Origin: Torymus aiolomorphi | Taxonomy: Eukaryota > Arthropoda > Insecta > Hymenoptera > Torymidae | Length of the DNA stretch: 64,000 nt | Direction: 5' to 3' | Assembly (NCBI GenBank): GCA_036365515.1 | Contig: CM070876.1 | Span: 124,142,810 to 124,206,809 of the forward strand | The notes under the pieces: generated by a model | Databases searched by the model: none | The model's input: only the letters and a program-made list of their open reading frames with translations | What the model was told of the DNA's origin: nothing | Part shown: positions 54,700 to 64,000 of the stretch, piece by piece | Layout of the letters: every line of letters begins with the position of its first letter | Numbering within the stretch: the stretch's first letter is position 1 | Position numbers and translations under genes: made by a program

Positions 54700-55827
54700 G
54701 CGCGCGGGGACTAGCATCTTACCGCGGTGACAAGCTGGACGACCGCGGGGATGAGCTGATTCGCGCAGCAGGCGCGCGGAGATGAGCATATTACCGCGGT
54801 CATTAGCATACACCGCCCGCGTGTAAGTATATTTACCGCGTTGATGAGCTGACTTTCGCGGGCATTAGTCTATCGTCGCTGATAAGATATTTACCGCGCG
54901 TTTATTTTTTCGAGGTGGCCTGCATGTATGATGTGACTAACTCAGCAAGTGTATTTTGGCTATAGCATGCTGAACTATCGCATCTCTTCGTTGTACCGAT
55001 ATTCGTAGTTGCCTTATCGCTATTAATTCTAAGAACTCCAGAGTATTTCAATTGCATTCTCCTTGCAATCGTTTCCTAACGACTTACAAAAAACTTAAAA
55101 GTATTTCATGGAATTTTACCCGGTAAATCGAAATACTGTTTTGGTTAACTGCATAGACAAACGATAAGAGTGACGGCATCGATGGAAACCCTAGATATAA
55201 TAATTATGATGTGGCCCATACAAAGGAGGCAAGACGAAGAGTATTTCACTCTTGCCAGCAACCGCTACACGGGCGACGTCATCGCATGCTATGCAGGTTG
55301 AAACGTGCCTTCTGGTATGAGTATTTTGCGGGCATTAGTCTATCGTCGCTGGTAAGATATTTACCGCGAGAGAGCGAGTGAGAGAGAGCGAGAGAGAGAG
55401 CGAGAGCGAGAGAGAGTTTTCGAGGTGGCCTGCATGTATTATGTGACTCTAACTCAGTAAGTATATTTCGGCTATAACAGACTGAGCTGTAAACCCGGTT
55501 GACCCGACACAACAGGATGTATAGTTTTTATCTCGAGTGTGCTGCATGCGTCAATAGGGTCGTATTTTTTACGACGCTGATCCATGCTCGTACGTGCAGC
55601 GCGTGCACGTTTGACGAAGCGTTGTTCCTTTCCACATCTGGAGTGCGTGTATAGTGCCGTTAGTCTTTTCGATGCTCACCCTTCTTCATAAGATATGTAT
55701 TTTGAATCTCAGTAATGTTTCGAAGAAAATGTGCTCACAGGGTGGGCGCTGACGCAAACGCCGATGAGATGCTACACGTCATCGCATGCTGTGTAGGTTG
55801 AAATGCGCCTTCTGGTATGAGTAAGCT

Positions 55828-55877
<50 letters not shown>

Positions 55878-56870
55878 CGAGTGGGAGAGCGAGAGAGTTT
55901 TCAAAGTGGCCTCCACGTATGATGTGACTCTAACTCAGTAAGTATATTTCGGCTATAGCATGCTGAACTGTAAACTCGGTTGGCCTGAGACACAACATTT
56001 TTATCTCGAGTGTGTTTCATGCGTCAATAGGGTCGTATTTTTACGACGCTGATCCATGCACGTACGTGCGTGTGCACGTTTGACGAATCGTTGTTCCTTT
56101 TTCACATCTGGAGTGCGTGTATAGTGCCGCTATTCTTTTCGATGCCCACCCTTTATAATAAGATGTGTATTTTGAATCTCAGTAATGTTTCGAAGAAAAT
56201 GTGCTCACGGGGTGGACGCTAACGCAAACTCCGACGAGATGCTAGACGTCATCGCATGCTGTGCAGGTTGAAACGTGCCTTCTGGTACGAGTATCATCTT
56301 GCGCGTGCCCTCCATCTTATCGCAAACGCCTCTTGTCGATATCGTTCAATTTTACGTCCCCTTGTAAAACATTCAACACGCACTCGCATATGCACTTGAC
56401 GAGCGGTTTGTCAGCCGTGCGCGCGATAGCCGTTCGATGTTTCTTATCTTACTGTGAGACGTATGGCATACCGAAAAGTATCAAATTTCAACCGCTTCCT
56501 GTCAACGGCTCCCAAAACTTAATAGTATTTCATGGAATTTTCCATGGTAAATCGAAATACTGTTTTGGTTAACTGCATATACAAACGTGAAGAGTGAGGG
56601 CGCTAATGCAGGAAACCCTCGAAATAATAGACCCATACAAGAAGGAAAAACGGAGAGCATTTCAGTCTTGCTCGGAGACGAGAGCAGAACAGTCGTGTCT
56701 TGAATTAATACCATATATACTTGTTACAGTCAAATATCAGAATACACACATCATTTTTATTAGTTTATTCTCAAATAAGTATTTATTTATCGTTAAACTT
56801 GCTACCTCGAAAGGACATAAGATTACAATAAATTCTTAAAATTTGTTATTCTATTCATAATTAGTCATAC
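54700..56870. repeat. Tandem repeats upstream of the PolB element
   Basis: Units of 481 bp start at 55417 and 55898 (TTTTCGAGGTGGCCTGCATG and TTTTCAAAGTGGCCTCCACG) and a shortened unit starts near 54906. Each ends in a GA microsatellite or in GACGTCATCGCATGCT. Words with TTACCGCG and GGGCATTAGTCTATCG repeat at 54715-54900 and 55325-55370. A block with AAATACTGTTTTGGTTAACT occurs at 55132 and 56557. No ORF. This may be the long terminal region or promoter of the PolB element. Confidence 0.65.
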
Positions 56871-56876
56871 GGGCCT

Positions 56877-56884
56877 TATAAATA
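56877..56884 (+). promoter_or_regulatory. TATA box of the PolB-type gene
   Basis: TATAAATA, with an initiator-like TCATTG at 56907-56912, so the expected start A lies about 32 bp downstream. A 5' UTR of about 29 bp would lead to the ATG at 56938. Confidence 0.65.
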
Positions 56885-56937
56885 CGACGAGGGAGCTGGA
56901 ATTCTTTCATTGTGCAACGAAGGTTTAAGTGATCACT

Positions 56938-58513
56938 ATGTCCGCGTTTGACTGTAAAAAACTTATGAATATTATGCTAGAAGTATATGGGCTTTTAGCC
57001 TATAAAAAAGTAAATCCTGAAGAAATTACGAAGTGGATTAAACTAGGCAATCAGAATCTAAGAAACTTCAGGAGGCTTTCGCTTAAAAATGGAAACACTG
57101 TTGCAGAAAAACAAAGTTTCATATCCACAATTGGATTACTCAAAGGCATTCAAGACAGATTCAAGCGTTTATTAAAGAGTGGTGCGGGTTTGCGTGAAAC
57201 AAGAAGTGACAGAGTAAAATGGCAAAATGTGGAGTCTGCTTTCAATGATCGTATTAAATTTGGAGCGATTACCAACTTAAACAATTTAGATATTACTAGA
57301 TTTATGAAAGACGCTCAAGCATTATTTCAATCTCAAATGAAAAATGTTTTGAAAAAAGAAGAGGCTCTCAAAGTGTATACTATCTTGTCAGCTGAATACA
57401 TCATGATAAAAGCTGACAAAGAGATAGTAGAAATCAAGTATTTTAATACAAGGGCGGAGCCGATTTTACGAACAACTGACTTAAAGCAATGGTTTGCTGA
57501 GAATGTTCAACAGCGCATTGAAAAGGATATGGAAGAATTTCAAGAGAAAGATTCCGGCTGGACACTTGGACAGATTCTTAATTTATCTGTACACATCAAT
57601 AAATACAATCCAATGCGAGGAGGCTCATACCTCAGTCTACCTCAGCAAATACAAAAGAAACATGCATGCATCAATGTGCGGAATTTCGACGATGCATGTT
57701 TCAACTAGGCAATACTGTCAGCTTTGCACCCTACGCATAACTCTGACCGAGTATCATCATATAAAGCTTATGAGAATGAATTGAATTTGAATGGAATACA
57801 ATTTTCCGTGAGCCCCAAACAGATTCCAAAATTTGAAAAACAAAATAATATCTCGGTTAACGTTTATATTTTAAAAAAGTCTGGTGGAAATTTTAAAATT
57901 GTGCCGCTTCACATAACATCATGTAAGAAGGAAACTCATATCAACCTTCTTCTTCTACAAAACTATTACGTAGATGATGATGAGGAAAGTAAACAGGGGG
58001 AAAACTTTGAAAATGATTTATCTATATTCCACTATGTTTGGATCAAAGATTTGTCGCGTGTAGTATGTACACAACTTTCAAAACGTGATGGGCGAAAATA
58101 TTTTTGTGATCGGTGTCTACATTATTTCAGAAATGATTATAAATTGAACTTGCATGAACAAGATTGTATGCAACTCAACAAGTAGAAAGTAACTTTGCCT
58201 ACACCAAGAGACAAAATTTACAGTTTAAAAATTTTTATCATAAAGAAAAAGTGCCATTCGTCATATACGCAGATTTTGGGTGCCTTCTAAAAGCTGTGGA
58301 AATTGGAAATGCTTATCAAGAACATGAAGCATTTAGTATTGGATATTATTTAAAGTGTAGTTATGATAACTCTCTATCTCACTACAGTAGCTACAGAGGA
58401 AAAGATCCTACTAAATGGTTTGGAGAGCAGTTGCAAAGTCTGGCAGAATATTTTGAGACTATCTTCAAGTTCATAGTACCAAGAAGCGTGTACGAGATCA
58501 TTGTCATCTGACT
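56938..58513 (+). pseudogene. PolB-type element protein: N-terminal region, zinc finger and exonuclease start
   Basis: The ATG at 56938 (MSAFDCKKLMNIM) is preferred to an in-frame GTG at 56929. About 255 residues of helical sequence end at KKHACINVRNFDDACF, after which the frame breaks (about 57700). The next frame reads HNSDRVSSYKAYENELNLNG, then YFCDRCLHYFRNDYKLNLHE (C2HC finger). After another shift comes VPFVIYADFGCLLKAVE, the Exo I position of family-B DNA polymerases, where D-x-E is D-x-G and so catalytically broken. The sequence stops near 58513, before the polymerase domain. Such proteins occur in self-synthesising and related large DNA transposons of insects. Relation to Maverick/Polinton is inferred. 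Confidence 0.7.
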
Positions 58514-59007
58514 GGAAGGTATGGTTAAAAGAAAATTAAATATGCTTCAAGCGAAAATTTTACATTTTTCTTATGTCTGCGTGTGACGGCAGTGAAATGC
58601 GGCGTCTGTGAACGCATGTAAATGTACGTGTGTGTGTGTGTGCGTGTGTGTGTATGTGTGCGCTACTTTAAAATTTATGTAATCAGAGTTTGTAAGTTTT
58701 TTCGTATTCATACTTGTATTTTTACTATGTAAGTTTTTTCTTCATAATAAACTGATCGATCGATTAAAATTTTTTACCAAAACAACTTTTATCATTTATC
58801 GACCTCACACTCTCCCGTAAATTATCCAATCCTCCTTGTTTCCTTGAATAAATAATAATAGTCGAGTTTCATTTTTGTTCATACACACGCACACGTATGA
58901 CTAACACGATGAAACGAGTTGCTTGCAAGTCTATCCCTGACTTTCTTGGAATATTTATCGATATTTACGCGCTGATCGTGTTTCTCTCTTTTGTACAAAA
59001 CTTTTCA
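58514..59007. other. AT-rich spacer with a short GT run
   Basis: GT repeats at 58628-58662; otherwise nothing recognised. Confidence 0.4.
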
Positions 59008-59248
<241 letters not shown>

Positions 59249-59256
59249 ATATTATA

Positions 59257-59996
59257 TAGTTGTAAGAAAATTTTTACGACTCAGCGCCCCCCCCCCCCCC
59301 GCGACTCCACGCCCCTCCTCAGCGCCCCCTCACCCCCTCAAAATAACGTAAAAATGTGACTGGTTATACGTTTTTTTTTTGAAAAAATTGTTAGAGGCCC
59401 CCCCCCCTCGCCCCTCCTCGCGCCTCCTCGCCTCCCTCAGCCCCTCCTCAGCCCCCCCCCCTCAATTGTTTCAGTTATAAATCATGATATAATTAATTAG
59501 AAGAATTGTCGAGTATCGCAAATTCTATGTAATAATATTGATATTTATTTATTTGTATATTTATTTTTTTTTTAAATTGATTTAACTATAAAGATTGGTT
59601 GAAAAGACGAACAGTTTTCCACGTCACCCTGGAGGTACTGTTCATTGACGCGTTGGATTGTTATTTTAAGTGGTATCTTTCGTCAATAGCCATATATAAC
59701 CACTCTCATAATAGTATCTCATTGTTCTGAAGAAATGGACATTATCAAAGGACAAAAAGTTTTTGTTATCGGGGACATTTTAGAAGAAATGGAAGATATA
59801 TCGGACATGTAATAAGGAATATTTAAAGCCTCTAACAATTTCTTTCAAAAAAACGTATTACCAGTCACATTTTTACGTTATTTTGAGGGGGAGTGAGGGG
59901 AGCGCTGAGGGGGGCGAATGGACACAAGGAGGGGCGAGGGGGCGCGAGGGGGGCGAGGGGACGCGAGGGGGGTGAGGGGGCGCTGAGTCGTAAACA
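59257..59996. mobile_element. Foldback element with C-rich/G-rich inverted ends
   Basis: TTTACGACTCAGCGCCCCC at the left (about 59272) is complementary to GGGGGCGCTGAGTCGTAAA at the right end (to 59994). Pairing extends through ACGTAAAAATGTGACTGGT / ACCAGTCACATTTTTACGT and GTTAGAGG/CCTCTAAC. The interior (59470-59825) is AT-rich and non-coding. The G-rich arm 59878-59985 has many runs of four or more G and could form G-quadruplexes. Confidence 0.8.
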
Positions 59997-60016
59997 TTTT
60001 CGAGATTATTAAAAAA

Positions 60017-60757
60017 TTCTTATCTTTGGCCTTTGTTTAAAATTTTCCATTTAAAAATAAACATTCGTACTCAAGATAATGCTTTTGCATCATTTTTATT
60101 AGATATTGGAGAAGGAAAAATTGATCACTTTAAAATTCCAGATAAATGGAAAACAAATGATGTTTGTCATGAAATATATAAAAATATTAATAAAAATTAT
60201 CATTTTTCAAAAAATGTAATATTAAGTTCACATAATGAAGAAGTAAATATATTAAATAATAAAATATTGAACTTAATTGAACATAAAACTGTAACATATT
60301 ATAGTATAGATTATGCAACACATAAAGGAGTAGATCAAACGGATGAAAATATACATTTAAATTTTCCGATAGAAATGTTAAATAATATACGAGAAGGTTT
60401 ACCTCCATATGAAATAAAATTAAAAAAAAATGCAATTGTTATGTTAATTCGTAATCTTAGCATCGTTGATGGACTATGTAATGGAACACGATTAAAAATA
60501 ACAAATTTATATAAATATAATATTGAAGCTGAAATCATTATTGGAGAAAATAAAGGAAATAAAGTATTTATACCACGCATTACACTAAATACTTGTGAAT
60601 CATCATCGTTACCATTCATTTTGTATAGAAAACAATTTTCAGTTGTATTGGCATTTGCTATAACTATTAATAAATCACAAGGACAAAGTTTTAATAGTGT
60701 AGGAATATTTAAAAAAAAAAAAGAATTATTTTCCCATGGATAATTGTACGTAGCACT
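60017..60757 (+). pseudogene. Helitron PIF1-like helicase, C-terminal fragment
   Basis: Reads YLWPLFKIFHLKINIR, then FASFLLDIGEGKIDHF, THKGVDQTDENIHLNFPIE, RNLSIVDGLCNGTRLKI, VFIPRITLNTCESSSLPF and AITINKSQGQSFNSVG, ending FSHG and, past a stop, LYVALS. These are motifs IV-VI of the Helitron helicase. The fragment starts abruptly next to the foldback end at 59996 and ends at an AT microsatellite. It is closer to intact than the other two copies but lacks Walker A and Walker B. Confidence 0.88.
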
Positions 60758-60776
60758 TTCATGATGTAAAAATCCA

Positions 60777-61262
<486 letters not shown>

Positions 61263-61267
<5 letters not shown>

Positions 61268-61486
61268 GTTTTATGTTAGTTTCCAGGACATTCCAGATGT
61301 TTAACGTTGGTTTCGGGGACATTTGTTAGTTTTGGGGACAGTCCCTGAATCTACATATGTTTAACGTCAGTTTTGAGGACATCGGCCCCCATGAGAGACA
61401 TTATTTCTTTAGTCACGTACAGGTATACAGTAACATGGGGTCCTGGGAACTAACGTTATACAAGTTTATATATATATATATATATA
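61263..61486 (+). repeat. Modular core repeat, copy D, with TA-rich end
   Basis: Variable units of ATGTTAGTTTCCAGGACATT and TAACGTTGGTTTCGGGGACA type, core GAGAGACATTATTTCTTTAG then TCAC (61392-61415), the reverse-complement arm GGTCCTGGGAACTAACGTTA (61439-61458), then (TA)n that adjoins the mariner end. Confidence 0.75.
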
Positions 61487-61499
61487 CAGCGTGTCCAAA

Positions 61500-62080
61500 A
61501 AGTCTGGAAACACCCAAATAATTTCTCAGCTGAATTACTATTGGAAAATGTTAAGGTCGCCTTTGTAGTAATTTTTTACGAGGAATCCAATGGTGACCTT
61601 GGATTCGACCTTGGACCTCATTTTTGAGGTTATTTCAAGGTCAACCTCATTTTTTTAAATGGTAACTCCTATTTTTTATAGCGGAATCTGAAAGAGCGGA
61701 AAATTTTACGTCCGGATATGTATTAAGGTATGAGGTTGAGGTTACCCCCAGAGGTCAAATTGAGGTCAAAGTATGATTTCTTAAAAATTTCGCGAGTTCA
61801 GTGGTAAAACAAAACAAACAAAGGTAAGGTTTGGTAAGTTCGAACGAAGACTTGAAGGTGACCTCTGATTCGACCTTGAACCTCATTTTGAGCCTCATTT
61901 TTGAGGTTATTTCGAGGTCAACCTCATTTTTTTAAATGGTAACCCCTATTTTTTAGCGGAATCGGAAAGAGTGTGAAACTTTACGTCCAAACATGTACTC
62001 AGAACATAGTTCAAGAAGGACCTTGACGTTCATTTGAAGGTCATTTAAACTTAATGACGGTCTGATCTTGTGTAAACTTT
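61500..62080. repeat. Left terminal/subterminal region of the mariner
   Basis: Contains repeated blocks (GAGGTTATTTCAAGGTCAAC at 61627 and GAGGTTATTTCGAGGTCAAC at 61902; ACCTCATTTTTTTAAATGGT twice), so the arm itself is internally duplicated with a period of about 270-280 bp. Confidence 0.7.
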
Positions 62081-62234
62081 TTATCACACTGAGCGAGGTT
62101 AATTCTTTAGTAGTTTTCAACGAGAAATCTAATGGTGACCTTGACATTGTCCTTAAAAGTCATGTCAAGTTCAATTTTTTACATTTAGTGTTACCCAGGA
62201 ACAACGACGTAGACGTAGTAAAATCTGTTCCCTT

Positions 62235-62434
62235 TGGGGTGCTTGATTTACGTGAGTCCCCTTGCCTCTCACGATGGGGTGCTTGATTTACGTGAGTCCC
62301 CTTGCCTCTCACGATGGGGCGCTTGATTTACGTGAGTCCCCTTGCCTCTCACGATGGGGTGCTTGATTTACGTGAGTCCCCTTGCCTCTCACGATGGGGC
62401 GCTTGATTTACGTGAGTCCCCTTGCCTCTCACAT
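62235..62434. repeat. 40-bp minisatellite, five units
   Basis: Units at 62235, 62275, 62315, 62355 and 62395 start TGGGG(T/C)GCTTGATTTACGTG. They are nearly identical, differing by T or C after GGGG, so expansion is recent. Absent from the right arm of the mariner. Confidence 0.95.
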
Positions 62435-62459
62435 TTGATTTTTTAAACAGTATAACATC

Positions 62460-63484
62460 TTATTTCAAGTGCTCGAACTGTTCTCCATTCATTTCTTGAC
62501 AGTAACCTAATCGATGATAGAAAGCACCAACAGCATTTTCAATCATTTCAGTAGGAATGAGAGCTGATTCATCAATGATCCTTTCACGTAATTCATCTAA
62601 GTTTAAGGGTTTTGTTTTGAATACACGATCCTTCAGATAACCCCAATAGAAATAATCTAGAGGCGTTAAATCGGGGGACCTAGCTGGCCATTCAATTGCA
62701 CCTCTTCATCCTATCCATCGATTAATGAATACTGTATCTAAGTATGTGCGAACGTTTCGTGCATAATGAGCTGCTGCACCGTCCTGTTGATACCATGTGT
62801 TATTAAAGTCCTCTCCAGCTATTTCTCTTATAGCAGGAACAATTTGATTCCGCAACATAGTTTCATACTTTTCTGCATTTAAATTGCCATCAATAAAAAA
62901 TGGTCCTATAATCCTATTATTTAATATTCCAGCCCAGACATTTAATTTTTGTGGATATTGTGACTTGGCTTCTCTTGCCCAATGAGGGTTTTCAACTGCC
63001 CAATATCTACAGTTATGCCTATTTACGCTTGAGTCAAGTTGAAATGTAGCTTCATCTGAGAAGACTATATTTGATGGAAAATTTGGATTTTGTACGATGC
63101 GTGCCATCATATCATCACAGAATTCAACGCGACGATCGAAATCATCTTCATTTAACTTGTGTATTAGCGTTACTTTAAATGGATGGAACTTCTCTCTTTT
63201 AGTATGTTATGAATAGATGATTTACTTATTTCGTGCACTTGAGCAGCTCTACGAACGGAAGTATGCGGATCTTCGGTGAATGTTAACACAACATCTAAAA
63301 ATTTCTCTTCGTTACCTGCTGACATTGGTCTGCCTGATCGAGGTAAATCGCTGATAGTGCCGGTATTTTCAAACCTTCTAACAGTTTTTTGAACTGTTGA
63401 AAATGATAGTGGAGTTCCACCAACCCTAAATGAAGCATTAAAAATATCTCTTACGGCCCTATAAGATCGCTGCATGTGTCCCAA
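62460..63484 (-). pseudogene. Mariner-family transposase (DD41D)
   Basis: Minus strand, about 341 codons. The N-terminal HTH region reads RAVRDIFNASFRVGG, then STVQKTVRRFENTGTISDLP and RSGRPMSAGNEEKF. A frameshift occurs at 63110-63170. The catalytic domain has FSDEATFQL (Asp 1), NVWAGILNN, WYQQDGAAAHYARNVRTYLD (Asp 2, codon 62781-62783) and, past a TGA at 62706-62708, SPDLTPLDYFYWGYLKD with Asp 3 at 62655-62657. Asp 2 and Asp 3 are 42 codons apart in one frame, so 41 residues lie between them. DD41D defines the rosa-type mariners. Cut-and-paste at TA sites. One stop and one frameshift inactivate it. Confidence 0.88.
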
Positions 63485-63699
63485 CCTCTCATCATGAGAA
63501 TCGTTATTCTTTCTCTATCAGTGAGTTTGTTCATTTTTATTACTCTTCCTAGTAGACCTTATCCAAAAATACTTTTTGAGTTGAAAATAAAAAGAACTTT
63601 TAATTTTCAAAAAATATGTTTGAAAGATGACCAACCCTTTTCTGTGGTGGTTATGGAATGAATAATAGTTTATTGTCACTCTAACCATACGAAAAATAA

Positions 63700-64000
63700 C
63701 AAGTAACAATGTTCAATATTTAAACGCTTCAAAAAATTTTACAATGAATCAGCTCTCATTCCTACTGAAATGATCAAAAATACTGTTGGTGTTTTCGATC
63801 ATCGATTAGGTTACTATCAAAAAGTGGATGGAAAGTAATTCGAGCACTTGAAATAAGATGTTAGACTGTTTAAAAAAATTAAAAAGTTTACACAAGATCA
63901 GACCGTCATTAAGTTTAAATGACCTTCAAATGAACGTCAAGGTCCTTCTTGAACTATGTTCTGAGTACATGTTTGGACGTAAAGTTTCACACTCTTTCCG
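63700..64000. repeat. Right inverted arm of the mariner, cut by the window edge
   Basis: Reverse complement of 62443-62572 followed by that of 62080-61965. The last bases ACTCTTTCCG match the left arm near 61965, so the true end is at least several hundred bp beyond the window if the arms are equal. Confidence 0.8.

Larger units (their letters stand above)
61487..64000 (-). mobile_element. DD41D mariner-like transposon with long inverted ends, runs off the window
   Basis: The left end is TA|CAGCGTGTCCAAAAAGTCTG. Segments 61965-62080 and 62443-62572 are found inverted at 63887-64000 and about 63750-63885, so the right arm copies both the terminal region and the end of the transposase gene. 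The right tip is outside the window. The left arm has about 350 bp extra (62085-62435), including a 40-bp minisatellite. Confidence 0.85.

Noticed and set aside
56929..56937. GTG start for the PolB-type frame
   Set aside because: An in-frame ATG lies 9 bp downstream at 56938, and GTG initiation is not expected in a eukaryote.
61500..61960. TCAAGGTCA/GAGGTCA words as nuclear-receptor response elements
   Set aside because: They lie in duplicated mariner subterminal DNA and only one matches an FTZ-F1-type site exactly.

Overview
This is a eukaryotic, almost certainly insect, window with no confidently recognisable host protein-coding gene. The TE mixture (PIF1-type Helitrons, a Penelope-like element with a GIY-YIG nuclease, Ty3/gypsy LTR elements, a DD41D mariner, a PolB-encoding element, a TRIM), the AT-rich background with GC-rich retroelements, and the very long CA, CT, GT and TA microsatellites suggest an arthropod, and I would guess Hymenoptera. 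That is inference. Nearly every open frame is a mobile-element remnant carrying stops or frameshifts.

Layout. 1-710: 3' end of a non-LTR retrotransposon. 711-7726: decayed gypsy element on the minus strand, its 3' part cut off by the LINE. 7896-8470: possible piggyBac-like remnant. 8681-8870: CT/GT microsatellite. 8899-9009: near-perfect hairpin. 10860-14560: satellite of about 383-bp units built from AAGCTTCC-like words. 15700-16270: a run of about ten short perfect hairpins. 17070-25190: a minus-strand Helitron helicase split by a 6.7-kb Penelope-like insertion (14-bp TSD), itself split by a 2.0-kb insertion (12-bp TSD) of 353-bp repeats carrying hammerhead ribozymes. 27845-35640: a second Helitron (plus strand) interrupted by a gypsy element at 29441-34047. 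36890-41041: inverted minisatellite, AT-rich repeats and a TRIM whose LTRs contain a tRNA-like Pol III unit. 43273-47166: MITEs, foldback palindromes and the first pair of modular repeats. 48130-51149: a possible spliced non-coding unit, then an inverted pair of tRNA-derived SINEs with a 12-bp TSD. 52020-54690: another tRNA-derived SINE, a gag-like ORF before a LINE-type tail, and a long-TIR element. 54700-58513: a PolB-type element with a clear core promoter and tandemly repeated upstream DNA. 59008-61485: CT repeat, G-rich foldback, third Helitron helicase fragment and the second pair of modular repeats. 61487-64000: a DD41D mariner with long inverted termini running off the window.

Main observation. 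Six copies of a complete type III hammerhead fold (cleavage triplet GUC, core CUGAUGA and GAAA, apical loops complementary over 10 nt) lie in 353-bp units, four on the minus strand facing two on the plus strand. The array is a discrete insertion: it is flanked by a 12-bp TSD, and the interrupted Penelope reading frame resumes in phase beyond it. The inverted tRNA-SINE pair 29 kb away has a related terminal tail of about 70 bp, the same head-to-head arrangement, one long and one short tail end, and also a 12-bp TSD. The Penelope insertion shows the same inverted plan with a long and a short end. I infer a family of non-autonomous retroelements (one ribozyme-headed, one tRNA-headed) mobilised by common machinery, plausibly Penelope-like, which primes from both sides of the target.

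Two further observations stand out: a TRIM whose LTRs embed a tRNA-like Pol III cassette, and four copies of a modular repeat with a constant core, variable arms that match each other in reverse complement, and mostly a microsatellite end.
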